64,000 nucleotides of DNA, taken from assembly GCF_017654485.1 (NCBI RefSeq), contig NZ_CP061094.1, positions 186,001-250,000 on the forward strand, given 5' to 3'. The translations under genes were made by a program, and so were the position numbers. The notes beneath the pieces are model-generated. The model was not told where the DNA came from. It was given only the letters and a program-made list of their open reading frames with translations, and did no database searches. Positions 49,873 to 56,822 of this stretch are shown piece by piece (the stretch's first letter is position 1; each line of letters starts with the position of its first letter). Source of the stretch: Roseomonas marmotae. Its GTDB lineage: Bacteria > Pseudomonadota > Alphaproteobacteria > Acetobacterales > Acetobacteraceae.

Positions 49873-50856
49873 ATGACGATGGTCGGGTCCCGTCCTCCCA
49901 GCCGCAGGCAGGTGCTGTTTGCCGCCGGACTGCTGCCGCTCGGCTTGGCGGGGCCGGCGCGGGCCGCCTGGCCCGACAGGCCCTTGCGCCTGATCGTCGC
50001 CTATCCGCCCGGCGGCACGGGCGACCTGGTGGGACGGCTGGTCGCGGAGGGGCTTGGTGCCCGCATCGGCGGCACGGTGGTGGTGGAGAATCAGGCCGGC
50101 GCGGGGGGGGTCATCGCCGCCCGCGCGGTCAGCCGCGCGGCGCCGGACGGCTATACGCTGCTGCTGGCGGGAAATGCCATCTTCGCCATCCAGCCGCATC
50201 TCACCGATGTCGGCTTCGATCCGCTGAAGGGCTTCAGCCCCATCGCCAATGTCAGCGAATCCCAGCGCGTGCTGGCCGTCCGCAACAACCTGCCGGCCAC
50301 CACCCTGGCCGAGCTGGTGGCCTTTGGGAAGCAGAACCCGGGCAAGCTCAATTTCGGTTCCGCCGGCATCGGGTCGAGCCTGCATGTGATGACGGAGATG
50401 TTCCTGCGGGAGGCCGGGGTCCAGGCGGTGCATGTGCCCTTCCGGGGTTCGGCGCCCGGCGTGCAGGCGCTGCTCTCCGGCGATATCGACTTCATGATCG
50501 ACACGGCGGTCATCCAATACGTGCTGCAGGGCAAGCTGCGCGCCCTCGCTTCCGTCGCCGACCGCCGGCTGCCGCAACTGCCCGAGCTTCCGACGCTCGC
50601 GGAACAGGGATATCCCAAGGTCCGCACCTCCGGCTGGCAGGCGGTGCTGGGTCCGCCGGGTATGCCGGCGGAACTCATCGACACCCTCGCCGGGCATATC
50701 GAGGCGATGCAGAAGGACCCCACCTTCCTCGCGGGCCTCGAACGCCTCAACGCCGTGCCCAGCTTCCGTGGCCCCGCGCAGTTCAACACCGACCTCGCGG
50801 AGGATTACCGCCAGTTCGGGGAGATCATCCGCGGCACCGGAATCCGCGCGGAATGA
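49873..50856 (+). CDS. Bug/TctC family periplasmic solute-binding protein
   Basis: The 327-residue protein has a signal (SRRQVLFAAGLLPLGLAGPARA), the opening WPDRPLRLIVAYPPGGTGDLVGR, ENQAGAGGVIAAR and ligand loop VHVPFRGSAPGVQALLSGDID. Its stop overlaps the MmgE/PrpD gene start (ATGA). It is a divergent member compared with the 47155 and 53365 pair, so it probably binds another carboxylate. Confidence 0.93.
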   Translation: MTMVGSRPPSRRQVLFAAGLLPLGLAGPARAAWPDRPLRLIVAYPPGGTGDLVGRLVAEGLGARIGGTVVVENQAGAGGVIAARAVSRAAPDGYTLLLAGNAIFAIQPHLTDVGFDPLKGFSPIANVSESQRVLAVRNNLPATTLAELVAFGKQNPGKLNFGSAGIGSSLHVMTEMFLREAGVQAVHVPFRGSAPGVQALLSGDIDFMIDTAVIQYVLQGKLRALASVADRRLPQLPELPTLAEQGYPKVRTSGWQAVLGPPGMPAELIDTLAGHIEAMQKDPTFLAGLERLNAVPSFRGPAQFNTDLAEDYRQFGEIIRGTGIRAE

Positions 50857-52235
50857 GGTCCGATGGCCTCAACGCGGCGGCCGCCCGCTGGGCCGCCGGC
50901 CTGACGCTGGACGTCGTGCCGCCGGAGGTGGTGGAGAGCATGCGCCTCCGCATCCTCGACCTCATCGGCGTCATGCTGGCGGCGAAGCCGCTGCCGCTGG
51001 TGGCCGCCGCGACGCGCGCGGCCGTGGCGGCGGACCCCGGCGGCGGCGCGGCCATCCTGGGCGATGCCACGCCGGTCTCGCCCATGGCGGCCAGCTTCGT
51101 GAACGGCGTGATGTCGGCCGTGCTGGAATATGACGACACGCATATCGAGAGCTTCATCCACCCGAACGCGCCCGTGGTCGCCGTGGCCTTCCCGGAAGCG
51201 CAGCGCCGGCGCCTGCCGGGCCGCCTGCTGCTGGAAGCGGCGCTGGCGGGCAGCGAGCTGACCTGCCGTCTCGGCCAGATCACGCCGGTGCGGCTGCATA
51301 CGCTGGGCTTCCATCCCACGGCCGTCTTCGGCGTCTTCGGCGGGGCCTATGCGCTGGGCAGGCTGCGCGGGCTGGCGGCGCCGGTGATCGCGGATGCCAT
51401 CGGCGCGGCGGGCAGCCTCTCCGCCGGGCTCAATGCCTCCTTCGAGGATGGCAGTTCCACCAAGATGATGCATGTCGGCTTCGCCGCGACCGGCGCTCTG
51501 CGCGCCGTGGCCCTGGCGGAGCAGGGGATCTCCGGTCCCGCGCCGGTCTTCGAGGGCCGCTTCGGCTGGTTCCGCAGCCATGTCCAGGGCCGCGACGACC
51601 TGCGCTTCGGCGCGCTGCTCGACGGCCTGGGCGAGACCTGGGAGGTGTTGAACGTCGCCTCCAAGCTCTATCCCTGCGCCTTCACCATGATGCCGCATAT
51701 CGAGGCCGCGCTGGCCCTGCGGGCGCGTCACGACATCCGGCCGGAGCAGATCGAGGGCGTGACCTGCCTGATCGGCAGGCGATCCTTCGCCACCATGTGC
51801 GAGCCGGTGGAGGACAAGCGCCGCCCCTCCACCACCTGGCACGGGCGGATCAGCCTGCAGCACACGGTGGCCGAGGCACTGGTGCGCGGCCGCATGGACA
51901 AGGACGCCTATGCTGAGGAGAGCCTGCGCGACCCCGTGATCAACGCCATCGCCGACAAGGTGGAGTATCGGGACGATCCGGCGACGGATGCGCTGCGTTC
52001 CGGCGGCACGGTGCGGCTGCGCCTGCGCGACGGGCGCAAGGTGGAGCACCGCATCGACGACATGCGCGGCACCCGCCGCAACCCGCTGACGCGCGAGGAT
52101 GTGGTGGCGAAGTTCCAGGCCAATGTGCGGGACGTCCTGCGGCCGGATGTCGCGGAGCGCGCGGCCGAGCAGATCCTGCGGCTGGACCGGCTGGAGGACA
52201 GCGCCGTGCTCTTCGATGCGCTGGGCGGGCGTTAG
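50853..52235 (+). CDS. MmgE/PrpD family protein
   Basis: ATGA at 50853 couples it to the Bug gene. The 460-residue protein has the family layout: helical domain with VVESMRLRILDLIGVMLAA, the YDDTHIESFIHPNAPVVA motif, TLGFHPTAVFGVFGGAYALG and a C-terminal domain with LYPCAFTMMPHIEAAL. MmgE/PrpD proteins include 2-methylcitrate dehydratase, cis-aconitate decarboxylase and isomerases, so a dehydratase or related step on a tricarboxylate-like compound is likely. Confidence 0.92.
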   Translation: MRSDGLNAAAARWAAGLTLDVVPPEVVESMRLRILDLIGVMLAAKPLPLVAAATRAAVAADPGGGAAILGDATPVSPMAASFVNGVMSAVLEYDDTHIESFIHPNAPVVAVAFPEAQRRRLPGRLLLEAALAGSELTCRLGQITPVRLHTLGFHPTAVFGVFGGAYALGRLRGLAAPVIADAIGAAGSLSAGLNASFEDGSSTKMMHVGFAATGALRAVALAEQGISGPAPVFEGRFGWFRSHVQGRDDLRFGALLDGLGETWEVLNVASKLYPCAFTMMPHIEAALALRARHDIRPEQIEGVTCLIGRRSFATMCEPVEDKRRPSTTWHGRISLQHTVAEALVRGRMDKDAYAEESLRDPVINAIADKVEYRDDPATDALRSGGTVRLRLRDGRKVEHRIDDMRGTRRNPLTREDVVAKFQANVRDVLRPDVAERAAEQILRLDRLEDSAVLFDALGGR

Positions 52236-52259
52236 GCCGGGGAGGGGAAACCCCGGCCT
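52234..52259. terminator. Bidirectional hairpin terminator
   Basis: AGGCCGGGG (52234-52242) pairs with CCCCGGCCT (52251-52259), loop of eight bases. It begins within the stop codon of the MmgE/PrpD gene and separates it from the convergent enolase-superfamily gene. Confidence 0.75.
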
Positions 52260-52283
52260 TCCGGCTGCCGCGCGGCCCCGGCC

Positions 52284-53348
52284 TCAGGCGTAGGCCACGC
52301 CGCAGCCTGGCCCCGGCGGCACCTCGATCACGCCATCCTGGATCGGCAGCGGCGTGAAGGGGTCGTCGAGGATGTGGTCGTGTTCCGACAGCTCGCAGGC
52401 GAAGGGAAGCTGGCGCAGCGAGGCGGCGGCATGGGCGGAGGCCGCCTGCAACAGGGCGGGACCGAAGGCCGCGCCCATGCGCGCGGTGATCTGCCCGGCC
52501 TCCAGCAGCCGTGCCGCCGTGACGAAGTTCCGCACGCCGCCGAGCTTGGTCAGCTTGAGGTTGACGACATCCGCGACGCGGCCCTCCACCACCCGCAGGG
52601 CATCGGCCACGCTCTCCACCGTCTCATCGGCCTCGATCGGCACGGGCAGGCTGCGCGTGACGAGCGCGAGCCCCGCCCAGTCCGCCGCCGGCACGGGCTG
52701 CTCGACCAGGGCGATGTCATGCCGCTCCAGCTGCCGCCAGGCCGCGATGAAGCCCTTGGCGCTGTAGGACTGGTTCGGGTCCAGGGTCAGCGTCGTCCGC
52801 TCGCCGGCGGCCGCGCGCACTTCCGCCACGCGGCGCGCATCCAGTTCCGCCTCGCCGGAGAGTTTCAGCTTCAGCGTCCGGTAGCCTTTCGCCACCAGCC
52901 CCGCCGCCGCCGCGGCCATCTCCGCCGGCTGCTTGATCGGCAGGATGCGGGACTGCGGGATGCGGTCGCGGAACCGCCCGCCCATCAGCGCCGAGAGCGG
53001 CAGGCCCGACCGGCGCGCCAGCAGGTCGTGCAGCGCCATGTCGATCGCCGCCTTGACGGAGCGGTTGCCCGCCAGGGCCGTCTCGACCAGATCGAGGATG
53101 GCGGCGAGATCCGCCGGGTCCCGCCCCAGCAGCAGCGGGCGCAGGAAATGCAGCGCCGCCTCCGCCCCCGCGCCATGGGTCGTGATGGCGGGGATGGCAT
53201 GGGCATAGCCGAGGCCGGTGACGCCGTCCTCGTCGGTCAGCACCAGCACCCAGCCCCGGAGTTCCGGTACCGTGGCGCGGGCGAAGCTCCAGTTCGCATC
53301 CGCCTGCCGCTGGGTGCAGGGGCGCAGCTCGGCCGAGATGATGGGCAT
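52284..53348 (-). CDS. Mandelate racemase/muconate lactonizing enzyme family protein
   Basis: The 354-residue enolase-superfamily protein has an N-terminal capping domain and a barrel with the KLKLSGEAELDA Lys (KxK-type motif), metal ligands Asp in LTLDPNQSYS, Glu in VEQPVP and Glu in IEADETVES, and the second Lys in NLKLTKLGGV. These fit the MLE subgroup: abstraction of an alpha proton from a carboxylate, giving racemisation, cycloisomerisation or dehydration. It is downstream of a Bug gene by 16 bases in one operon. Confidence 0.92.
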   Translation of the reverse strand: MPIISAELRPCTQRQADANWSFARATVPELRGWVLVLTDEDGVTGLGYAHAIPAITTHGAGAEAALHFLRPLLLGRDPADLAAILDLVETALAGNRSVKAAIDMALHDLLARRSGLPLSALMGGRFRDRIPQSRILPIKQPAEMAAAAAGLVAKGYRTLKLKLSGEAELDARRVAEVRAAAGERTTLTLDPNQSYSAKGFIAAWRQLERHDIALVEQPVPAADWAGLALVTRSLPVPIEADETVESVADALRVVEGRVADVVNLKLTKLGGVRNFVTAARLLEAGQITARMGAAFGPALLQAASAHAAASLRQLPFACELSEHDHILDDPFTPLPIQDGVIEVPPGPGCGVAYA

Positions 53349-53364
53349 GGACGGTCCTCCCTCG

Positions 53365-54324
53365 TTACTGCGACCGGATGCCGAGTTCCTGGATCAGCCG
53401 CGCCTGCAACTGGTCCTCCTCGGCCAGGGCCTGGGCGAATTGCGCGCGGTCCATCAGCAGGACCTCGTTGTAGGAGCGTTGCATGGCCTCGGCGTATTCG
53501 GGGGAGGCGGCGGCGCGCAGGAAGACGCTGCCCAGGTGCTCCAGGATCGGCACCGGGGTCTCGCGCGGCGCGAGGAAGCCGAAGCGCGTCGCGAGATCCA
53601 CGTCCAGGCCCACCTCGCGCAGCGTGACGAGGTCGGGCAGGGAGGCGATGCGCCTTCCGCCCGTCTGGGCCAGCGGCAGGATGCCATGCGCCTCGACAGC
53701 GGGCATGATGATGCCGGGCGCGCCGAAGACCAGGTCGATATCGCCGGCCAGCAGCGCCGTCATGGCCGGGGCGATGCCGGGATAGGGCACATGCAGCAGC
53801 TTCACCCCCGCCGCCCGCGCCGTCGCCTCGCCCGCCAGGTGCGGCGAGCTGCCGATGCCCGGGGTGCCGAAGGTGATGCTCTCCGGCTTCGCGCGCGCCT
53901 CGGCCAGCATCTCGGCCATGCTGCCGAAGCGCGAGCCGCGCTTCGCCGCCAGCATGATCGGGATGGAGACGAGGTTGCAGACCGGCGCGAAATCCGCCGT
54001 CGTATAGCTGAGGTTCTGCACACGCGGCACGATGGTCAGCGCGGCGGTGCCGGCGAAGAGCAGGGTATAGCCGTCCGGGGCGCTGGTGCGGACGCGGTTG
54101 GCGCCGATCCCGCCGCCGCCGCCGACCACGGAATCGATCAGGACCGGCTGGCCGAGCGCCTGGGCGAAGCTCTGCTGGAGGGAACGGATATACTGGTCCG
54201 TGCCCCCGGCGGCATAGGGCACGATCACGCGGATGGCGCGGCTGGGAAAGGATTCGGCCGCGGCGGGCCGGGCGGCCAGCGCAAGACCGCTGGCGGCCAG
54301 CGCCTGGCGACGGGTTATCGGCAT
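53365..54324 (-). CDS. Bug/TctC family periplasmic solute-binding protein
   Basis: The 319-residue protein has a Tat-like signal (PITRRQALAASGLALAARPAAA), the opening FPSRAIRVIVPYAAGGTDQYIR and ligand loop LHVPYPGIAPAMTALLAGDID. Long blocks match the Bug protein at 47155-48105, indicating a recent paralogue pair. It heads a two-gene operon with the enolase-superfamily gene. IclR-type site D lies 82-102 bases upstream. Confidence 0.94.
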   Translation of the reverse strand: MPITRRQALAASGLALAARPAAAESFPSRAIRVIVPYAAGGTDQYIRSLQQSFAQALGQPVLIDSVVGGGGGIGANRVRTSAPDGYTLLFAGTAALTIVPRVQNLSYTTADFAPVCNLVSIPIMLAAKRGSRFGSMAEMLAEARAKPESITFGTPGIGSSPHLAGEATARAAGVKLLHVPYPGIAPAMTALLAGDIDLVFGAPGIIMPAVEAHGILPLAQTGGRRIASLPDLVTLREVGLDVDLATRFGFLAPRETPVPILEHLGSVFLRAAASPEYAEAMQRSYNEVLLMDRAQFAQALAEEDQLQARLIQELGIRSQ

Positions 54325-54405
54325 CTCGGACCTCTCCCTCCCGGTGACGGCCGGGTTCCGCCCTTCCTACGCCGCCGGTACGCCGGGCGCAGCGATGCCG
54401 TGGCG

Positions 54406-54426
54406 GCATTCCGGCAAGCGGAATGC
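54406..54426. promoter_or_regulatory. IclR-type palindrome, site D
   Basis: GCATTCCG-N5-CGGAATGC is a perfect eight-base inverted repeat in the spacer between the Bug/enolase operon (minus strand) and the 5-formyltetrahydrofolate cyclo-ligase gene (plus strand). It is the best of the four related sites. Confidence 0.65.
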
Positions 54427-54524
54427 GACGCCACGATCCGGCGGGGGCAGCCAGTCTCCGGCACCGGAGGCAGGCCGATGGCCTTAAGATGAGGCAGGAA
54501 CTCCGGGCAGCAGGAGGCGGCGCG

Positions 54525-55253
54525 ATGGCGGGCAAGGCCGGCGGGACAGGATCGGAGCAGGGCAACGCGCCCCCGGAGGAGGCGGCCGGGAGCGCGGAAT
54601 ACAGCTCGCCGGCCTGCATGCTGCATGAGCTGGACCCATCCTTCCTGGCGCCTCGCGAGGCGCCCGCGGCCCAGGCCGACCCCGCGCGGGAATGGGAGGA
54701 GGTCCGGCTCTGGCGCAAGGCCAAGCGGACCGCGCTGATCGAGCGGCGGCTGGCCCTGCCGGCCGCGACGCGGGCCGCGGGGAGCGAGGCGATCACGGGC
54801 GCCCTGCACCAGATCCTGGCATCCAGCCCCGGCCGGCTGGTCGGCTTCTACTGGCCCTTCAAGGGCGAATACGACCCGCGTCCCCTGGCGCGGGCGCTGC
54901 ATGCCGGCGGCGGGCGGCTGGCGCTGCCGGTGGTGGTCGGGAAGGCCCGTCCCATGATCTTCCGGGCGTGGTGGCCCGGCGCGCCGATGACGCATGGCGT
55001 CTGGAACATCCCGGTCCCGGCGGAGGGTGAGCCGGTGACGCCCGACCTGCTGCTGGTGCCGCTGGTTGGCTTCGACGCGCGGCGCTTCCGCCTGGGTTAT
55101 GGCGGCGGCTATTACGACCGCACCCTGGCTTCAATGCCGGACAGGCCCCGGACGATCGGCATCGGCTTCGAACTGGTGCGGATCGCCACCATCCACCCGC
55201 AGCCGCATGACGTCGCCATGGACCTCATCGTGACGGAAGCGCGGGCGGGGTAG
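54525..55253 (+). CDS. 5-formyltetrahydrofolate cyclo-ligase with N-terminal extension
   Basis: ATG at 54525 follows AGGAGG by seven bases; an ATG at 54489 is less supported. The 242-residue protein has the family core from about residue 58 (EVRLWRKAKRTALIERR), the phosphate loop near WPFKGEYDPRPLA and the signature YGGGYYDRTL. It converts 5-formyl-THF to 5,10-methenyl-THF using ATP. The first 45 residues are extra and contain YSSPACMLHELDPSFL, similar to a motif of the DUF6306 type found in other proteins of this group; role unknown. Its 3' end overlaps the convergent 2-hydroxyacid dehydrogenase gene by 29 bases. Confidence 0.88.
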   Translation: MAGKAGGTGSEQGNAPPEEAAGSAEYSSPACMLHELDPSFLAPREAPAAQADPAREWEEVRLWRKAKRTALIERRLALPAATRAAGSEAITGALHQILASSPGRLVGFYWPFKGEYDPRPLARALHAGGGRLALPVVVGKARPMIFRAWWPGAPMTHGVWNIPVPAEGEPVTPDLLLVPLVGFDARRFRLGYGGGYYDRTLASMPDRPRTIGIGFELVRIATIHPQPHDVAMDLIVTEARAG

Positions 55254-56226
55254 GGCGGCGCGACCAGCTTTCCGCGTTGACGGCGCCGGGCGGGACCTCG
55301 CCCGCCAGGATGGCGCGCAGCTGCCCGACGGTGTCGAAGGCCTGGGCCTCGACGGCCGGCGGCGTCAGGCCGCCGATATGCGGCGTGGCGATGACATTCG
55401 GCAGGCGCGCCAGACCGGGCGAGGGCATCTGGTCCGCGGCGCACCCGACATCCATGGCGGCACCGGCGATCCGCCCTTCCGTCAGCGCCCGCGCCAGGGC
55501 GGCCTCGTCCACCAGATTGCCGCGGGAGAGGTTGATGAAGAACGCATCCGGCTTCATCCGCGCCAGCGCGGCGGCATCGATCAGCTTCTCGGTGGCCTCG
55601 GTCGCGACGGCGAGGCAGACGACGTAATCGGCGCTGGCCATCAGCGTCCCGAAGCCGACCTGCCGGATATGCGGCGCATCGGCGGCGACATGGGGGTCGC
55701 TGACCAGCACCTCCATGCCCAGCCCGGCGGCGACGGCGGCGAGGTTCCGGCCGATCGCGCCATAGCCGATGATGCCGATGCTGCTGCCGGAGAGCTGCCG
55801 CCCCATCCGCGCCTCCGGCACTCGCCCGTCCCAGTAGTCCCGGGTGGCGCGGGAGATGCCGCGCGAGAGATCGACCAGGAAGCCGAGGGCCAGCTCCGTG
55901 ACCGAGGCCACGAAGCCCGGTGCCGCATGTGTCACCAGCACGCCGGCGCGGCCTGCCGCCGCCGTGTCGATGTTGCGGATATCAACGGCGCAGCGGAGGA
56001 ATGCGCTGAGGCGGGGGAGGCGGGTGAAGATCTCCGCCGGGCCTGTGGTCAGGCGGTCGGCGATGATGACATCCGCATCCCGCGCCGCCGCGACGAGCCC
56101 CTCGGGCGCCAGCGCCTCCTCTTGCTCGTGCAGGATCACCTCGGCCATCGCCTGGAGCGCGGCCAGGGCGCGGGGACCGTAATACCGCTCGCGCATGTGC
56201 GGCGTATGCGTCAGGAGTACTTTCAT
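55225..56226 (-). CDS. D-isomer-specific 2-hydroxyacid dehydrogenase
   Basis: Start at 56226 (MKVLLTHTPHMRERYYG) is the family opening. The 333-residue protein has the Rossmann motif GIIGYGAIGRNL, catalytic Arg in NLSRGNLVDE, and His in ATPHIGGLTP; the usual catalytic Glu in this family lies near DVGCAADQMPS, where no E is evident, so this position may be altered. It oxidises or reduces a 2-hydroxy/2-keto acid. It is divergent from the MarR gene and may belong to the same aromatic-acid response. Confidence 0.88.
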   Translation of the reverse strand: MKVLLTHTPHMRERYYGPRALAALQAMAEVILHEQEEALAPEGLVAAARDADVIIADRLTTGPAEIFTRLPRLSAFLRCAVDIRNIDTAAAGRAGVLVTHAAPGFVASVTELALGFLVDLSRGISRATRDYWDGRVPEARMGRQLSGSSIGIIGYGAIGRNLAAVAAGLGMEVLVSDPHVAADAPHIRQVGFGTLMASADYVVCLAVATEATEKLIDAAALARMKPDAFFINLSRGNLVDEAALARALTEGRIAGAAMDVGCAADQMPSPGLARLPNVIATPHIGGLTPPAVEAQAFDTVGQLRAILAGEVPPGAVNAESWSRRPTPPALPSR

Positions 56227-56326
56227 CCCGGTCCTTCCCTCCGATTCCGGTTCCGCGGCGGGATTCAGTCTAGAGGGTTTCGGAAAGGGCCGGCCGCCCG
56301 CGATCTTCTCCGGCATAAAAAATTTG

Positions 56327-56341
56327 AATTGCAATGCAATT
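56327..56341. promoter_or_regulatory. Candidate MarR operator
   Basis: AATTGC-AAT-GCAATT is a perfect six-base inverted repeat with three-base spacer in an AT-rich pocket between the divergent 2-hydroxyacid dehydrogenase and MarR genes. Size and position fit MarR autoregulation of both directions. It includes a possible ATG of the MarR frame, which argues that translation starts further in at 56364. Confidence 0.65.
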
Positions 56342-56363
56342 TAATCCGGCGCAGGGGGCACCC

Positions 56364-56822
56364 ATGACCGCCCGTCCTCCCTGCCCCTCCCGGGAAAGCT
56401 TCGGCTTCCAGTTCTCCGTGCTCGCGCGGCAATGGCGGCGCAGGCTGGAGCACTGCCTGGAGGCGGCGGGGCTGAGCGACGCCACCTGGGCCCCGCTGGT
56501 CCATCTTCAGGAACTGGGGGACGGCATCACCCAGAAGGAACTGGCCGCCCTGCTCGGCACCGACGGTTCCAGCCTGGTGCGGCTGCTGGATATCCTGGCC
56601 CATAAGGGCTTCATCGAGCGGCGGGTGGATGCGGCCGACCGCAGGGCGCGGCTGATCTTCCTGACCGATGCGGGGCGGGGGGCCGTGCGGGACATCCGCC
56701 GTGTCCTGCGGGGCGCGGAGGCGGAGATGCTGGCTGATCTGAGCGATGCGGAGATGGACCTGCTGACCGCCGCCCTCGGCCGCGTCGCGACCAGGCTGCG
56801 GATGATCCAGGGGGCGCCATGA
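56364..56822 (+). CDS. MarR family transcriptional regulator
   Basis: ATG at 56364 is chosen because AGGGGG lies five bases upstream and the earlier ATG at 56334 falls inside a palindrome. The 152-residue protein has a winged helix: TWAPLVHLQELGDGITQKELAALLGTDGSSLVRLLDILAHKGFIERR, with wing residues RRVDAADRRARLI. It probably senses a phenolic or aromatic acid and represses the FUSC transporter gene with which it shares an ATGA overlap. Confidence 0.92.
   Translation: MTARPPCPSRESFGFQFSVLARQWRRRLEHCLEAAGLSDATWAPLVHLQELGDGITQKELAALLGTDGSSLVRLLDILAHKGFIERRVDAADRRARLIFLTDAGRGAVRDIRRVLRGAEAEMLADLSDAEMDLLTAALGRVATRLRMIQGAP

Noticed and set aside
38360..54324. TctA/TctB membrane subunits for the Bug proteins
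   Set aside because: No gene in the region has the expected 10-12 membrane helices; all neighbours are soluble enzymes.
54325..54524. Possible 6S RNA upstream of 5-formyltetrahydrofolate cyclo-ligase
   Set aside because: The 6S gene is often next to this gene in Proteobacteria, but the 200-base spacer here is a divergent promoter with an IclR-type palindrome, and I cannot see the long rod-like structure.
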